From positions 868,001 to 932,000 of the forward strand of contig JAICSO010000001.1 of assembly GCA_025936825.1 (NCBI GenBank): 64,000 nucleotides of DNA. Direction: 5' to 3'. Shown here piece by piece: positions 33,912 through 45,037 of the stretch (the stretch's first letter is position 1; every line of letters begins with the position of its first letter). This DNA is from Terriglobales bacterium (GTDB lineage: Bacteria; Acidobacteriota; Terriglobia; Terriglobales; Acidobacteriaceae). Under the pieces are notes generated by a model. That model was not told where the DNA came from. It did no database searches and saw only the letters and a program-made list of their open reading frames with translations. The position numbers and the translations under genes were made by a program.

Positions 33912-36512
33912 CTATTGGTTTCTGTCGCTCCACTTGCCCGCACGGGTTTCGGGAGCATGGGCGAGCGAGTCCATAAGAACCTGGCGGAGACGGTGGCGGC
34001 TTTCCAGGTCGGTATTCACGAATTCAAATCCAACTTCATTGACCCTTGCGCGGCGGAGTACAACTTGGCCGCGGATGTGACGCATTCCAACTTGAATGTC
34101 GATGTCGGCGTCCGAGCCGATGCGCAAAGAATCTTCCTTGGTGCCCATTCCGCCGCCGAGGCTCATCTCGCGGACGGATAATTCTGAGCGTCCCCAGGTG
34201 CTGCTAATAACCGCCGTGATTGGTTTCCGCAAGAGGATGCGCTCATAGCGCCGCTGGCGGACCCACGGGCAAGCAGGAGCGGAATCCAGCGGGCCAATTG
34301 CGAGTTCGCCCGGTTCGAGGCCACTATCAGCCATGATTTGTGTCGCATAACGCGGATCGATTTTCGCCAAGGCCTGAGCAGACGCGATGCGCAACTCGCG
34401 ATGATGCGCCCACTTGAACATACGCTTCGCTTCAAACAAATTCTTCAGGACCGGAACGGCGTCAGGTTCGCGTAAACGTCCCAGAGCTTCGATGGCCTTG
34501 AGCTGTAATAGAGGCGAACGTCCTTCTGCTTCACCGGCTCCTGCCATTACAACCAGTGGCGGCGCGGCGCTACGGTCGCCGGACATCCCAATTTCATCCA
34601 ATGCTTGCGGGACAACGGCCGGATCCAGCATTTCGAGGATCTCCAGCAGAGTGCGCCCACGATCGGATGCCGCTCCGTACGCAATCTGGCGAACAATAAC
34701 GTCATGATAGAAGCGGTTCCAGCCGGGCAGCCGCAGTGGCAAAAATTCAAGCAATCCGGGCACATCGAGGCGGCTCAGCAGACCCACAGACGAAACCGCT
34801 TGCCGCTGCGGTCCATTGCGCAACATTTCGCGCAGGCAATTATTCGCGGTAATGCCAAGCTCGTGCACGAGATCGACAATGCGGTCGCATTCTTCTCGTC
34901 GCATGGAACGGAAGAATCGCTCGGCTAAATTCTCGGCGGCGGCACTGGAATTCCGGTAGAGCACTGCGAGCAGATCAGAAGAGAAGCGGTGCTGAGCGAG
35001 TGCGTCTTCAATAAACTCAGCCAGTCGGCCTTCCACGCCAATGCGGGAGCGCAATTCCTTTTCGAGCGCAGGACGGCGGCTCGCGAGATAGTCCATGGTT
35101 TCGCAAGACTGCGAAACCGCGCGGTACTGTTTGCGCTGCATGGCCTCGGAACTGAGGCGAACAAAAGCCGCGCCGAGCAAGGATTCGATCTCCGGATCGG
35201 TTTCCTTGATGAGTGCATCGCCAAGTTTCTGCGTGGTCTCGCCAAGAACGTTGCCGCCAACCGTGGCAAGGAGGTCAGCAAGTTGCGTCAATCCCGTAGC
35301 AACCTTGGAGCGATACTCGGGTTCGTTGGAATTCACTTGGCTGGAATAGTTTTGCAGAATCGCAGTTGCGGTCTCGCGATCTTCCCGTTCCAGCAACAGC
35401 TCAACATACTGCCGCACGTTGCGCGATGGCACGCAGGCGGCATCTTCGGAAAGTAACGCCTGCTTCTTGCTGTGCTCGGGAATGTCCGACCAGAACATGC
35501 GGTCAAGCAGATCGGCATGCGACTCGATCAACATTCCGGCCTTGGCCATCTTCTCTTCGTGCAGCGACAGGAGCTTGCGGAGGCTCGCCATCTGCTTGCC
35601 CATCTCTTCGAGCAGTTGATGGACGGCATTAACCTTTAAGTCGCCGGACTGGAAGCGTTCGAGCGCGTAGCGGATGGCCAACTGCTCGGCAGCTCGCATC
35701 AGCACGGGTGCTTTGGAATTGGCCTCGCGTTTGGTGGAGACCTCGTCAAGAATGCTGAGCACCGTCTTGCGAATGTTTTCTTCCGCCCGATGTAGTTCGA
35801 GGCCAACCATTTCGGGTTGAGGCTTGCGCGCGGCGCCAAGTTCTCCGAACCTGGTGATGAGCTTCAAGGCTTCGATGGTTTCCTGCTCGCTGAGGGTGAA
35901 AGGGACTTCGGCAGGAACGACGGAGGCTATCGGCTCGTTTTTTGCTTTGACTTCTGCTGTTACTTCCGTTTGTTCTTGCGCTGCAGCCGGAGCGGATGCA
36001 CCGCTAGTTGCGCCATCAGCAGCGGCAATCAACTGGACGAGCTTATTAGGCTCGCTGAGCCACTCTTTGAATTCAGGAGACAGGGACTGAACCGCCAGCT
36101 GTGCGGCGACGGTAACGTTCGCGGTCGCAGGATCGGCGACCACGAATTTCACTTCATTGATGCGAATGTTCCCCTTGTCGTCGGGGAAGAGCCGCTTCAT
36201 CTCGGTGGCGAAATCCTGCGCCTTGGAACCGCCGAACGAGAACGCACGCACCAGGCTTTCAAATTCCTCGATTGACACATCACTTGAGAATTGAATGCTC
36301 GCAATCCCAGCGGCATTCAACAGTTGTGCGAATCCGCGCTCTGCCTGGCCAACGTCGACTGGCACGCCATCGAGCAGCAGTTTGTCTTCGGAAACGCCGA
36401 GCAGGACGGAGCCTTTGCGCTTGGGCACAGCTTCGCGGAGTTCGGTCCAGGCCACGTCAAACTGCGCCTGCGTGCGGCGATGGTTAAAGCCGTACAGGCG
36501 GACGTACTTCAC
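33912..36512 (-). CDS. Large helical-repeat protein with C-terminal PilZ-like domain
   Basis: 866 residues from GTG 36510-36512. A small N-terminal alpha/beta part (GSVLLGVSEDKLLLDGVPVD) is followed by long helical regions, HEAT-like near the end (LLQLKAIEALGRLREPDAVPVLKNLF, LRIASAQALAKID). The last 110 residues look like PilZ: RKPITAVISSTWGRSELSVREMSLGGGMG. The usual RxxxR c-di-GMP motif is not clear. The frame stays open upstream to about 36615 with coherent sequence (FLHSLNIL) but offers no ATG, GTG or TTG, so the true start is uncertain. Possibly a c-di-GMP-type output scaffold. Confidence 0.75.
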   Translation of the reverse strand: MKYVRLYGFNHRRTQAQFDVAWTELREAVPKRKGSVLLGVSEDKLLLDGVPVDVGQAERGFAQLLNAAGIASIQFSSDVSIEEFESLVRAFSFGGSKAQDFATEMKRLFPDDKGNIRINEVKFVVADPATANVTVAAQLAVQSLSPEFKEWLSEPNKLVQLIAAADGATSGASAPAAAQEQTEVTAEVKAKNEPIASVVPAEVPFTLSEQETIEALKLITRFGELGAARKPQPEMVGLELHRAEENIRKTVLSILDEVSTKREANSKAPVLMRAAEQLAIRYALERFQSGDLKVNAVHQLLEEMGKQMASLRKLLSLHEEKMAKAGMLIESHADLLDRMFWSDIPEHSKKQALLSEDAACVPSRNVRQYVELLLEREDRETATAILQNYSSQVNSNEPEYRSKVATGLTQLADLLATVGGNVLGETTQKLGDALIKETDPEIESLLGAAFVRLSSEAMQRKQYRAVSQSCETMDYLASRRPALEKELRSRIGVEGRLAEFIEDALAQHRFSSDLLAVLYRNSSAAAENLAERFFRSMRREECDRIVDLVHELGITANNCLREMLRNGPQRQAVSSVGLLSRLDVPGLLEFLPLRLPGWNRFYHDVIVRQIAYGAASDRGRTLLEILEMLDPAVVPQALDEIGMSGDRSAAPPLVVMAGAGEAEGRSPLLQLKAIEALGRLREPDAVPVLKNLFEAKRMFKWAHHRELRIASAQALAKIDPRYATQIMADSGLEPGELAIGPLDSAPACPWVRQRRYERILLRKPITAVISSTWGRSELSVREMSLGGGMGTKEDSLRIGSDADIDIQVGMRHIRGQVVLRRARVNEVGFEFVNTDLESRHRLRQVLMDSLAHAPETRAGKWSDRNQ

Positions 36513-36754
36513 CAGGATGTTAAGGCTGTGAAGAAACGGACGCGCAGACGCATCCCGCGCTTTGCTTGTGCCAGTGCTCGGAATAACGGCTCCTAACTCT
36601 TGCTCTACGCTAGGTTAAGTCGAAAATAACCAGGAGTGCATGTTACGGAGGTCATAGGACGGACGGGGAGCCCAACGCGTGCTATCGAGCGTGAGCCCAG
36701 GAAGGCAGAAATCGCGATTTGTCGCCGGTCGAGGCATCTGCGCATAATTTCAGC

Positions 36755-37189
36755 GTGAGTGCTGTTCCAGATCCACCGCTACTACTGGCTGACGCGGAAG
36801 CGCGATTCCGCGATTTCCTTAGGTCTGAAGGCTACCCAACTTCAATCTGCTGGGTATTCGCTGAAAACGTATTGATCGACGCTCAACGTCGGCACTGGCT
36901 CAGACCGAACCGCGTGGAGGGTGAAAAGCGTGCGGCATTGGAGTATAGCGCGGGTCTCGAGCAAGGTCTCGGCATCTGGCTTCGTGCAATCTGCTCCACC
37001 GAGGTGGAAACGTTTGCGTCGGTTTACGTTCCAATAGACAACATCGATGCGCATTACAAACTCATAGGGCGTGGTCTTAAGCTGTCCTGCCCAATGGAAA
37101 AAACTCCAACCTTCATTACACGAAATCCATTGAGGTGGCTGGTGCTTCGGCTCGAGAAAGCAGAGCGGAGCAAATGGTTGTGGGTGTAA
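36755..37189 (+). CDS. Hypothetical protein
   Basis: About 144 residues from GTG 36755; a TTG at 36719 is an alternative. Not recognised. Seen: a short helical start (ADAEARFRDFLRSEGYP), CWVFAENVLIDAQRRHW, and a conserved-looking SVYVPIDNIDAHYKLIGRGL. The C-terminus (LRWLVLRLEKAERSKWLWV) is basic and aromatic. Converges on the RND operon. Confidence 0.55.
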   Translation: MSAVPDPPLLLADAEARFRDFLRSEGYPTSICWVFAENVLIDAQRRHWLRPNRVEGEKRAALEYSAGLEQGLGIWLRAICSTEVETFASVYVPIDNIDAHYKLIGRGLKLSCPMEKTPTFITRNPLRWLVLRLEKAERSKWLWV

Positions 37190-37200
37190 GGCGGACTTCC

Positions 37201-40200
37201 TTAATCGGCTTGGCTCCCGGCAGGTTGCAAAGCACGAGGAGCGGTGCGCCGTCTGCGCATCAAGCGCCAACGCAGACGGTCCATGTAGAGGTAAACGACG
37301 GGCGTCGTAAACAGCGTGAGAGCCTGACTGAGGATCAGGCCGCCGACGATGGTGATTCCCAGCGGTTGGCGCAGTTCAGAGCCCACTCCCGTTCCGATTG
37401 CCAGCGGCAGGCCACCGAGCAATGCCGCCATCGTGGTCATCATGATGGGCCGGAATCGGCGCATGCAAGCTTCGAAGATGGCATCGCGCGGCGACTTGCC
37501 TTCCTTGCGCTCGGCATCCAGTGCGAAATCAATCATCATGATCGCGTTCTTCTTTACGATGCCGATCAGCAGGATGATTCCAATCATTCCCATGACGTTC
37601 AGTTCGTTGTGGGTGAGCAGCAGCGCGAGCAGGGCGCCAACACCAGCAGAGGGAATTGTCGAAAGGATCGTGATCGGGTGAATGTAGCTTTCGTACAAGA
37701 TGCCGAGAACGATGTAGACCGTAAGTAGCGCCGTCAGGATCAGCACCGGCTGATTTGCCAATGCCTCCTGGAACGCAGCGGCAGTGCCTTGGAAGCTGGC
37801 GTGAATGGTTGCCGGCATGCGAATTTCGCGCTGTGCGGCATCAATGGCTTGCGTGGCCTGGCCGAGAGAAACGCCCTGAGCCAGATTGAACGAGATTGTT
37901 ATAGATGGGAATTGGCCCTGGTGATTGACCGCCAATGCCGTATTCGATGGGCCAAACTTCGCGATAGCCGCCAGCGGAATCATTTGCCCGCCTGAAGACT
38001 TTACATAAACCGATTGCAGTGCCGCCGGCGTCATCTGATACTGCGGGTCAACTTCCATGACGACGTGATACTGGTTCAGTTGGCGATAGATGGTTGAAAC
38101 CTGGCGCTGGCCAAAAGCGTCGTACAAGGCGTTGTCGATGTCCTGCGGCGAGACTCCCAAACGCGAGGCGGTGTCGCGATCAATCTCGACCTCGGCATCG
38201 AGACCGCGATCCTGTTGATCTGTGTTCACGTCGCGAAGTTCCTTCAAACTGCGCAGTTTCTGCTGCAGTCGGGGAGCCCAAGATGCGAGTTCCTTCAGGT
38301 CTTCGCTTTGTACGGTGTACTGATATTGCGCATTGCCCATGCGGCCGCCGATTGTGAGATCTTGCGCGGATTGCATGAACAGGGAAGCGCCGGGGACTGC
38401 AGCCAGCTTGCGCCGCATTTCCCCGATGAAACGGTCGGCGGTAATGGCCCGTTCTTTCCCTTTAGGTTTCAGGGTGATGAACATGCGGCCCTGGTTCTTG
38501 GCGGTATTGCCCCCCGCAAAGCCGACGATCGTCTGCACGTTCTCGTCATGCATGACGATGTGGACATACTGTTCCATCTTCTCCTTCATTGCGGCGAAGG
38601 AGATGTCCTGATCGGCTTGCACCATGCCCATCACGCGACCTGTGTCCTGCTGGGGGAAGAAGCCCATGGGCACGGCCGTGTACAGATAAACGGAAAGAGC
38701 CGCAGTACCGATGGTGATCAGCAACGTGGCGAACTGGTGGCGCAGCACGAAGGTCAGGCCTCTACGATAGACACTCAGCAGTCCATTGAACACGCCCTCG
38801 GAGAAGCGATAGATCCGTCCGTGTTTGTCCTCTTCGGGGCGGTGCAGGATTTGCGCGCACATCATCGGCGTGGTGCTGATAGAGACCAGCAAGGAGACGG
38901 CAATGGCCGAACTCAGCACAACCGCGAATTCGCGGAAGAGACGGCCAACAATCCCGCCCATCATGAGGATGGGTATAAACACCGCGACCAGCGAGGTGCT
39001 CATCGAGAGCACAGTGAATCCGATCTCGCGTGCGCCGCGGAAGGCTGCAGCAATCGGAGTCATCCCGTCCTCGATGTGGCGGGTGATGTTCTCGAGGACA
39101 ACAATCGCGTCATCCACGACGAAGCCAGTGGAAATGGCTAGCGCCATCAGCGAGAGATTATCCAGGCTGTAGCCGCAGGCGTACATGACCGCGAAAGTTC
39201 CGATCAGCGACAGCGGTACGGCGATACTTGGGATGACGGTGGCGCGCACTGTGCGCAGGAACATGAATACAACAAGAATGACCAAGGCGACTGAAATCAG
39301 AATCGTGATTTCAATGTCGCGGACCGAGGCGCGAATGGTGGTGGTGCGATCCATCACTACATCGATGTTGATGGCGGGAGAGATGGAGTGCGAAAGCTCC
39401 GGCATCAGTGCGTAAACACGATCGACGGTGTCAATAATGTTCGCTCCCGGCTGGCGGAAAACGATGATTAGCACCGCTGGTTTTCCCGTCGCATTTTGGT
39501 CGCTTGTACCGTGGGCAGCGAGACCGATGACCTGTGTGTTCTCAACTGAATCCTGAACCTTGGCAACATCCCCAAGCCGTACGGTTCCGTTGCGGTTGGC
39601 TGCGACAATCAATGGCTCGTATTGCTTCGCTACCTTGATCTGGTCGTTCGCAGTGATGGCCCAGGTGTTGATCGCGTTCGCGACGTCGCCCTTTGGGCGA
39701 TTCGCGTTGGCCGCGCCGAGAGCGGTGCGGACCGCGTCGAGTCCGATGCCCAGTTTGTTCAGCAGATTTGGATTCACTTCCGCGCGCACCGCAGGTCGCG
39801 CAGCGCCGCCCACGAACACCTGTCCCACTCCGCTGACCTGAGCGAGTTTCTGCGATAGCACCGAATCGGCAGAGTCGTACATCTGCGGCAGAGTCATCGT
39901 GTCGGAAGTGAGCGACAGAATGAGGACGGGTGCGTCTGCCGGGTTCACCTTGCGGTAACTAGGATTACCCGGCATATACGATGGCAGTTGGCTACGGGCG
40001 GCGTTGATGGCGGCTTGTACGTCGCGACCTGCGGCATCAATGTTGCGGTTGAGATCGAATTGCAGCGTGATGCCCGTCGATCCGATCTGGCTGACCGAGG
40101 TCATTTGGTTTATGCCCGCAATGCGCCCAAACTGACGCTCCAGCGGAGTTGCGACAGCCGAAGCCATGGTTTCCGGACTGGCCCCGGGCAGAGACGCGCC

Positions 40201-40341
40201 AACACTGATGACCGGAAACTCGACTTGGGGCAGCGGGGCAACCGGTAAGAATTGGAACGCAAGAATTCCAGCCAGAAGGACGCCCAAGGTCAGCAGCGAT
40301 GTGCCGACCGGCCGTCGAATGAATGGAGACGATACGCTCAC
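37201..40341 (-). CDS. RND efflux permease 2 (HAE1/MdtC-like)
   Basis: 1046 residues; GTG start directly abuts the TAA of the upstream permease, with AGGAG inside that gene's last codons. Full RND layout: 12 membrane helices in two halves, two large periplasmic loops, and the proton-relay pair in [13 protein letters not shown] near residue 405. N-terminus MSVSSPFIRRPVGTSLLTLG is the family's typical opening. It exports drugs or amphiphiles through a tripartite pump. The outer-membrane channel is not encoded here. Confidence 0.93.
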   Translation of the reverse strand: MSVSSPFIRRPVGTSLLTLGVLLAGILAFQFLPVAPLPQVEFPVISVGASLPGASPETMASAVATPLERQFGRIAGINQMTSVSQIGSTGITLQFDLNRNIDAAGRDVQAAINAARSQLPSYMPGNPSYRKVNPADAPVLILSLTSDTMTLPQMYDSADSVLSQKLAQVSGVGQVFVGGAARPAVRAEVNPNLLNKLGIGLDAVRTALGAANANRPKGDVANAINTWAITANDQIKVAKQYEPLIVAANRNGTVRLGDVAKVQDSVENTQVIGLAAHGTSDQNATGKPAVLIIVFRQPGANIIDTVDRVYALMPELSHSISPAINIDVVMDRTTTIRASVRDIEITILISVALVILVVFMFLRTVRATVIPSIAVPLSLIGTFAVMYACGYSLDNLSLMALAISTGFVVDDAIVVLENITRHIEDGMTPIAAAFRGAREIGFTVLSMSTSLVAVFIPILMMGGIVGRLFREFAVVLSSAIAVSLLVSISTTPMMCAQILHRPEEDKHGRIYRFSEGVFNGLLSVYRRGLTFVLRHQFATLLITIGTAALSVYLYTAVPMGFFPQQDTGRVMGMVQADQDISFAAMKEKMEQYVHIVMHDENVQTIVGFAGGNTAKNQGRMFITLKPKGKERAITADRFIGEMRRKLAAVPGASLFMQSAQDLTIGGRMGNAQYQYTVQSEDLKELASWAPRLQQKLRSLKELRDVNTDQQDRGLDAEVEIDRDTASRLGVSPQDIDNALYDAFGQRQVSTIYRQLNQYHVVMEVDPQYQMTPAALQSVYVKSSGGQMIPLAAIAKFGPSNTALAVNHQGQFPSITISFNLAQGVSLGQATQAIDAAQREIRMPATIHASFQGTAAAFQEALANQPVLILTALLTVYIVLGILYESYIHPITILSTIPSAGVGALLALLLTHNELNVMGMIGIILLIGIVKKNAIMMIDFALDAERKEGKSPRDAIFEACMRRFRPIMMTTMAALLGGLPLAIGTGVGSELRQPLGITIVGGLILSQALTLFTTPVVYLYMDRLRWRLMRRRRTAPRALQPAGSQAD

Positions 40342-43300
40342 TTAGTCTCCTGCCACCGGTTGTTCGGCGATCGGTTCCTCCTGGAAGTGACGGAACCCGA
40401 AACGCGCGAACCTCGTCGACAGACGATCGAACCAGAGATAAACAACGGGAGTCGTGTAGAGAGTCAGCAACTGGCTCAGCAGCAGGCCGCCGACGATGGT
40501 AATACCGAGCGGATGACGTAGCTCCGACCCGGTGCCGGTTCCCAGCGCTAACGGCAAACCACCAAATAACGCGGCCATGGTAGTCATCATGATCGGCCGG
40601 AAGCGCAGCAGAGAGGCCTGATAAATCGCCTCTTCGGGCGCCTTGTGCTCATCGCGCTCTGCTTCGAGTGCGAAATCGATCATCATGATGGCGTTCTTCT
40701 TCACGATGCCGATCAGCAGGATGATGCCGATCAAGCTCACCACACCGAGATCATTGCCCGTCAAAATAAGCGCGAGCAGCGCGCCAACTCCGGCCGAGGG
40801 CAGCGTCGAAAGAATCGTGATCGGATGGATGTAGCTTTCGTATAGAACTCCGAGCACGATGTAAACGGTGACGATCGCCGCGAGAATCAGAAGCGGCTCG
40901 CTCGATAGCGAATTGCGGAACGCGGCGGCGGTACCCTGAAAGCTGGTTTGGATACTGGCCGGTAGGCCGATTTCTTTTTCTGCGGCGTCGATCGCTTTGG
41001 TGGCTTCTCCGAGTGAAACGCCGGGAGCAAGGTTGAACGACAGCGTCACTACCGGAAACTGCCCTTGGTGGTTGATCGCAAGGCTGGCGTTGCTCTGCTC
41101 GACATGGGTGAAAGCTGAGAGTGGCACTTGCGTTCCGTTCGCTGATTTCACGTAGAGCGTGTTCAGTGAACTCGGGTCCTGCTGGAACTGCGGATCGACT
41201 TCCAGCACAACGTGATATTGGTTCAGCTGCGTGTAAATGGTCGAGACCTGGCGCTGCCCAAACGCGTCGTACAGTGTGTTGTCGATTGCAGTCGGTGTGA
41301 CGCCCAGACGCGAGGCGGTATCGCGGTCGATGACCAGATCAGCCTGCAGTCCACCGGTCTGCTGATCGGTGGCGACATCCAGCAGTTGCGGCGAAGATTT
41401 CAGCTTATCGAGCAGCCGTTGCGACCACGTGGCCAACTCATTCGCGTCTGTGTCTTCCATCGAATACTGGTATTGCGTGCGGCTGACGCGGCTCTCAACC
41501 GTCAGGTCCTGAACCGGCTGCATGTAAAGCGTGATGCCGTGAACGTCCTGCTCAAGCTTTGGGGCGAGGCGGCGAATGATGTCGGTTGCGCTTGCGCTTC
41601 GTTCATCTCGCGATTTCAAATTGATCTGGATACGGCCGGTGTTCAGCGTCGGGTTAGTTCCATCTACGCCGATGAAAGACGAAAGGCTGGCGACATCAGG
41701 GTCCTTCAGAATCTCCTGCGCCAGTTGCTGTTGACGTTGCGACATCGCTTGGAAGGAAATGTTCTGCGGAGCGTCGGAAATGCCGAGGATTACGCCCGTG
41801 TCCTGGACAGGGAAAAATCCCTTGGGCACCACCACATATAGGAAGAGCGTGAGCACCAGGGTTCCCGCGGTGACGAGCAGGGTCGCGGTTTGGTGGCGCA
41901 GAACCCACTTCAGCGTCCGCCCATAGTAGCGGATCACCCGTTCATAAACATCTTCTGACCACTTGTAGAAACCGCTGTGCTTGGAGAGTTCGCGCGACTT
42001 CAGTAGGCGTGAACTCATCATGGGCGTGAGCGTCAGCGATACAACTGCCGAGACAAGAATCGTGACCGCAAGCGTCACCGCGAATTCTCGGAACAGGCGG
42101 CCGACGACATCTCCCATGAACAGCAGTGGGATCAGTACGGCTATCAATGAAACCGTCAACGAAACAATGGTGAACCCTATCTGCCCAGCGCCTTTGAGCG
42201 CGGCCTCCAGGGGCGAGTCTCCCGCTTCGAGAAAACGGTCGATGTTCTCCAGCATGACAATGGCGTCGTCGACCACGAAGCCGGTAGAAATCGTGAGCGC
42301 CATCAGGGTGAGGTTGTTCAAGCTGTACCCCAGCAGGTACATAATCCCGAAGGTGCCAACGATAGATAGAGGCACTGCAACGCTCGGAATGATGGTGGCG
42401 CGCAGATTTCGTAGGAAGAGGAAGATGACCATCACCACCAGGCCGATGGTCAACGACAACTCGAATTCAACATCTTTTACCGACGCGCGAATGGTCTCAG
42501 TGCGATCGGTCAAAACCGAGACCTTCACGGCGGCGGGCAATGACGCCTGCAACACGGGCAGTAGTTTCTTGATCCTATCGACGACAGCAATGATGTTCGC
42601 GCCGGGCTGGCGCTGGATATTGACGATCACCGCTGGGACAAGCGTGTTGCCGGAGCCCATCCAGGCGGCCTGTTGGGTGTTTTCGATACTGTCGGTAACG
42701 GTGGCAACATCAGCGAGCCGCACAGGAGCGCCATTGCGATAGGCGACGACGATCGGCGCATATTCGGAGCCGGCCAGCAATTGATCGTTCGCGTCAATCG
42801 TGTAGGACTGGCGTGGACCATCCAGTGTGCCCTTGGCTTGATCGACGTTGGCGGCCGCAAGTGCCGTGCGCACGTCTTCCATGCCGATTCCATACGATGC
42901 CAGCGCAGTCGGATTTGCCTGAATGCGCACAGCAGGCTTCTGGCCGCCGCTGATCGAAACCAATCCCACGCCGCTCACCTGCGAAATTTTCTGCGCCAGT
43001 TGGGTATCGGCGAGATCTTCAACCTTTGAGAGCGGCAGCGTCGACGAACTCAGCGGCAAGGTAAGGATAGGTGCATCAGCAGGATTGACCTTGCTATAGA
43101 TCGGCGGATTCGGGAGATCCGGAGGCAGGTAGGTTCCGGACGAATTGATAGCCGCTTGTACCTGCTGCTCTTCGATGTCGATGTCCTGATCGAGCCCGAA
43201 CTGCAGCGTAATAATCGAGCTGCCCAGCGAACTGGACGAGGTCATCTGGCTGAGGCCGGGTACCTGACCGAACTGACGCTCGAGCGGCGCAGTCACAGAT

Positions 43301-43482
43301 GACGCCATTACCGTTGGGTCCGCGCCGGGATAAAACGTCATCACCTGAATCGTGGGGTAATCAACTTCGGGCAATGCGGAGACGGGCAACTGCTGGTACG
43401 CAACAATTCCTACCAGCAGCACGCCGAACATCAGCAGCGATGTTGCGACGGGTCGAAGAATGAATAGCCGCGACGGATTCAT
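40342..43482 (-). CDS. RND efflux permease 1 (HAE1/MdtB-like)
   Basis: 1046 residues, the same length as its downstream neighbour and similar along its whole length. Opening [20 protein letters not shown], proton-relay pair in [13 protein letters not shown], and the paired GFFPVQDTG and [14 protein letters not shown] motifs of the family. Its start overlaps the adaptor stop by 4 bp (ATGA). Two adjacent permeases with one adaptor match the MdtABC heterotrimer model. Confidence 0.93.
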   Translation of the reverse strand: MNPSRLFILRPVATSLLMFGVLLVGIVAYQQLPVSALPEVDYPTIQVMTFYPGADPTVMASSVTAPLERQFGQVPGLSQMTSSSSLGSSIITLQFGLDQDIDIEEQQVQAAINSSGTYLPPDLPNPPIYSKVNPADAPILTLPLSSSTLPLSKVEDLADTQLAQKISQVSGVGLVSISGGQKPAVRIQANPTALASYGIGMEDVRTALAAANVDQAKGTLDGPRQSYTIDANDQLLAGSEYAPIVVAYRNGAPVRLADVATVTDSIENTQQAAWMGSGNTLVPAVIVNIQRQPGANIIAVVDRIKKLLPVLQASLPAAVKVSVLTDRTETIRASVKDVEFELSLTIGLVVMVIFLFLRNLRATIIPSVAVPLSIVGTFGIMYLLGYSLNNLTLMALTISTGFVVDDAIVMLENIDRFLEAGDSPLEAALKGAGQIGFTIVSLTVSLIAVLIPLLFMGDVVGRLFREFAVTLAVTILVSAVVSLTLTPMMSSRLLKSRELSKHSGFYKWSEDVYERVIRYYGRTLKWVLRHQTATLLVTAGTLVLTLFLYVVVPKGFFPVQDTGVILGISDAPQNISFQAMSQRQQQLAQEILKDPDVASLSSFIGVDGTNPTLNTGRIQINLKSRDERSASATDIIRRLAPKLEQDVHGITLYMQPVQDLTVESRVSRTQYQYSMEDTDANELATWSQRLLDKLKSSPQLLDVATDQQTGGLQADLVIDRDTASRLGVTPTAIDNTLYDAFGQRQVSTIYTQLNQYHVVLEVDPQFQQDPSSLNTLYVKSANGTQVPLSAFTHVEQSNASLAINHQGQFPVVTLSFNLAPGVSLGEATKAIDAAEKEIGLPASIQTSFQGTAAAFRNSLSSEPLLILAAIVTVYIVLGVLYESYIHPITILSTLPSAGVGALLALILTGNDLGVVSLIGIILLIGIVKKNAIMMIDFALEAERDEHKAPEEAIYQASLLRFRPIMMTTMAALFGGLPLALGTGTGSELRHPLGITIVGGLLLSQLLTLYTTPVVYLWFDRLSTRFARFGFRHFQEEPIAEQPVAGD

Positions 43483-44807
43483 CGTGAGGAGGTTCCTGTA
43501 TTTTGCGATCCGGAGTTTGGCGGCCCGCTCTGCCGGTTGCGCTGATCGCGGCTGTAAGGTTGTTGTCCTGAATTGCCGTTGGGAATCGCCATTCCCGGAT
43601 TGCCGGGTGAAGGCGTGTGCTGGCCAGGATTGCCGGCATTCTGAGCGCCGCCGCTCGGCCCTTGCTGATGTATATCGACGTGGCTGCCGTTCTGCAGCTT
43701 GTCTTGGCCATCAGTCACGAGCGTTTCATCGGGCGAAATGCCGCTCGCGATCTGTGCTAGATTGCCTTCGGTAGTCGCAACTGTCACCTGCCGCGCTTCC
43801 ACAGTTTTGTCGGGCTTTACGATATACACATACGTTCCTTGTGGCCCCTGCTGCAATGCTGCTGAAGGAACTACGGTGGCGTTCTTGCGCGTCTCCAGCA
43901 GAAGATGGACATTCACGAACTGATTCGGCCACAGGACGCTGTCCTCGTTGGTGAAGACGGCTTTCAGGCGGCCAGTTCCAGTAGTTTGGTCGATCTGGTT
44001 ATCGATCGTCAGCAGTTTTCCGGCGGCAAGTTTGGTGGAATCATCGCGACTGTAAGCATCCACTTCCAGCGGGCCTTTGCGCATCTGCTTGGCAACCACC
44101 GGTAGTTGATCTTCGGGCAAAGTAAAAATCGCGGTAATCGGCTGCAATTGCGTGATCACCAGCATGGGATTGGTGTCGGATGCGTGCACCATATTGCCGG
44201 GATCCACCAGGCGCAATCCGATGCGTCCACTCTGTGGGGCAGTGATGTGGCAGTACGAGAGATTCAGTTTTGCGTTGTCGACCAAAGCCTGATCATTCCG
44301 GACCGTACCTTCCATCTGATCCACGGTGGCTTTTTGCGTATCGACTTGTTGCTGCGACATTGCGCCGGAATTCTGGAGTAGATCTTTGTAGCGCTGATAA
44401 TTCAACTGAGCGTCGCGAAGCAATGCCTGGTCTTTAAACAGCGTGGCTTGTGCCTGGTCCAGTTGGACCTGATAAGGACGCGGGTCAATTACCGCAAGAA
44501 CGTCGCCCTTATTTACATGCTCACCCTCTCGGAACCTGACTTCGGTTAACTGGCCGTCCACCCGGCTTTTCAGGCTGACGGTGTAGTACGCCTGAATGGA
44601 ACCGAGTCCGCTCAGGTAGACCGGAAAGTCCTGCTTCACAGCCGGTGCCACCGTGACCTGAACCGCCTGTGGAGTATTAGCGCGCGCGGTTGCGGGTGTG
44701 CGCGATCCGCTGTTGCACGCCGTGAGCGTGAGGGCAAGCAGCAGCCCTACTGCGATCACGATCCAAGTCCGAGAGAATTTCTGCCCCAATTTGCTGGTTT
44801 TCTTCAT
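43479..44807 (-). CDS. RND periplasmic adaptor (HlyD family), lipoprotein
   Basis: 442 residues with lipobox L-T-A-C, acylated Cys at 31. Then the adaptor layout: barrel-sandwich start ([23 protein letters not shown]), an alpha-helical hairpin ([22 protein letters not shown]), and [21 protein letters not shown]. Membrane-fusion subunit joining the inner-membrane pump to the outer-membrane channel. The last 60 residues are low complexity (G, N, P, Q, S). Upstream 230-bp spacer (44808-45037) shows no regulator gene. Confidence 0.92.
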   Translation of the reverse strand: MKKTSKLGQKFSRTWIVIAVGLLLALTLTACNSGSRTPATARANTPQAVQVTVAPAVKQDFPVYLSGLGSIQAYYTVSLKSRVDGQLTEVRFREGEHVNKGDVLAVIDPRPYQVQLDQAQATLFKDQALLRDAQLNYQRYKDLLQNSGAMSQQQVDTQKATVDQMEGTVRNDQALVDNAKLNLSYCHITAPQSGRIGLRLVDPGNMVHASDTNPMLVITQLQPITAIFTLPEDQLPVVAKQMRKGPLEVDAYSRDDSTKLAAGKLLTIDNQIDQTTGTGRLKAVFTNEDSVLWPNQFVNVHLLLETRKNATVVPSAALQQGPQGTYVYIVKPDKTVEARQVTVATTEGNLAQIASGISPDETLVTDGQDKLQNGSHVDIHQQGPSGGAQNAGNPGQHTPSPGNPGMAIPNGNSGQQPYSRDQRNRQSGPPNSGSQNTGTSSR

Positions 44808-45037
44808 GAGCGCCTATTCGTCGTAAGAAGGATGAAAACTGTCCATCGTACCGCGTTCGACATCCTTTTGATGTGATCGCAAGTCACTTTTCCTCAGTAA
44901 TTTACAAAAATTTACGGAGCTGCTGACATTCTTTGAGTATGGCTAGCTTCCCATGGTTTTGTACCCCAGGATTACGATCTATGCCCCTGCAAGTGTTGGA
45001 TGTCCAGTTTTGGAAGTCGTTAGCCGCCTGACGTATA

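Noticed and set aside
38215-39141. 308-codon plus-strand ORF
   Set aside because: Fully antisense to the RND permease, whose protein is clearly real; typical mirror ORF in GC-rich coding DNA.
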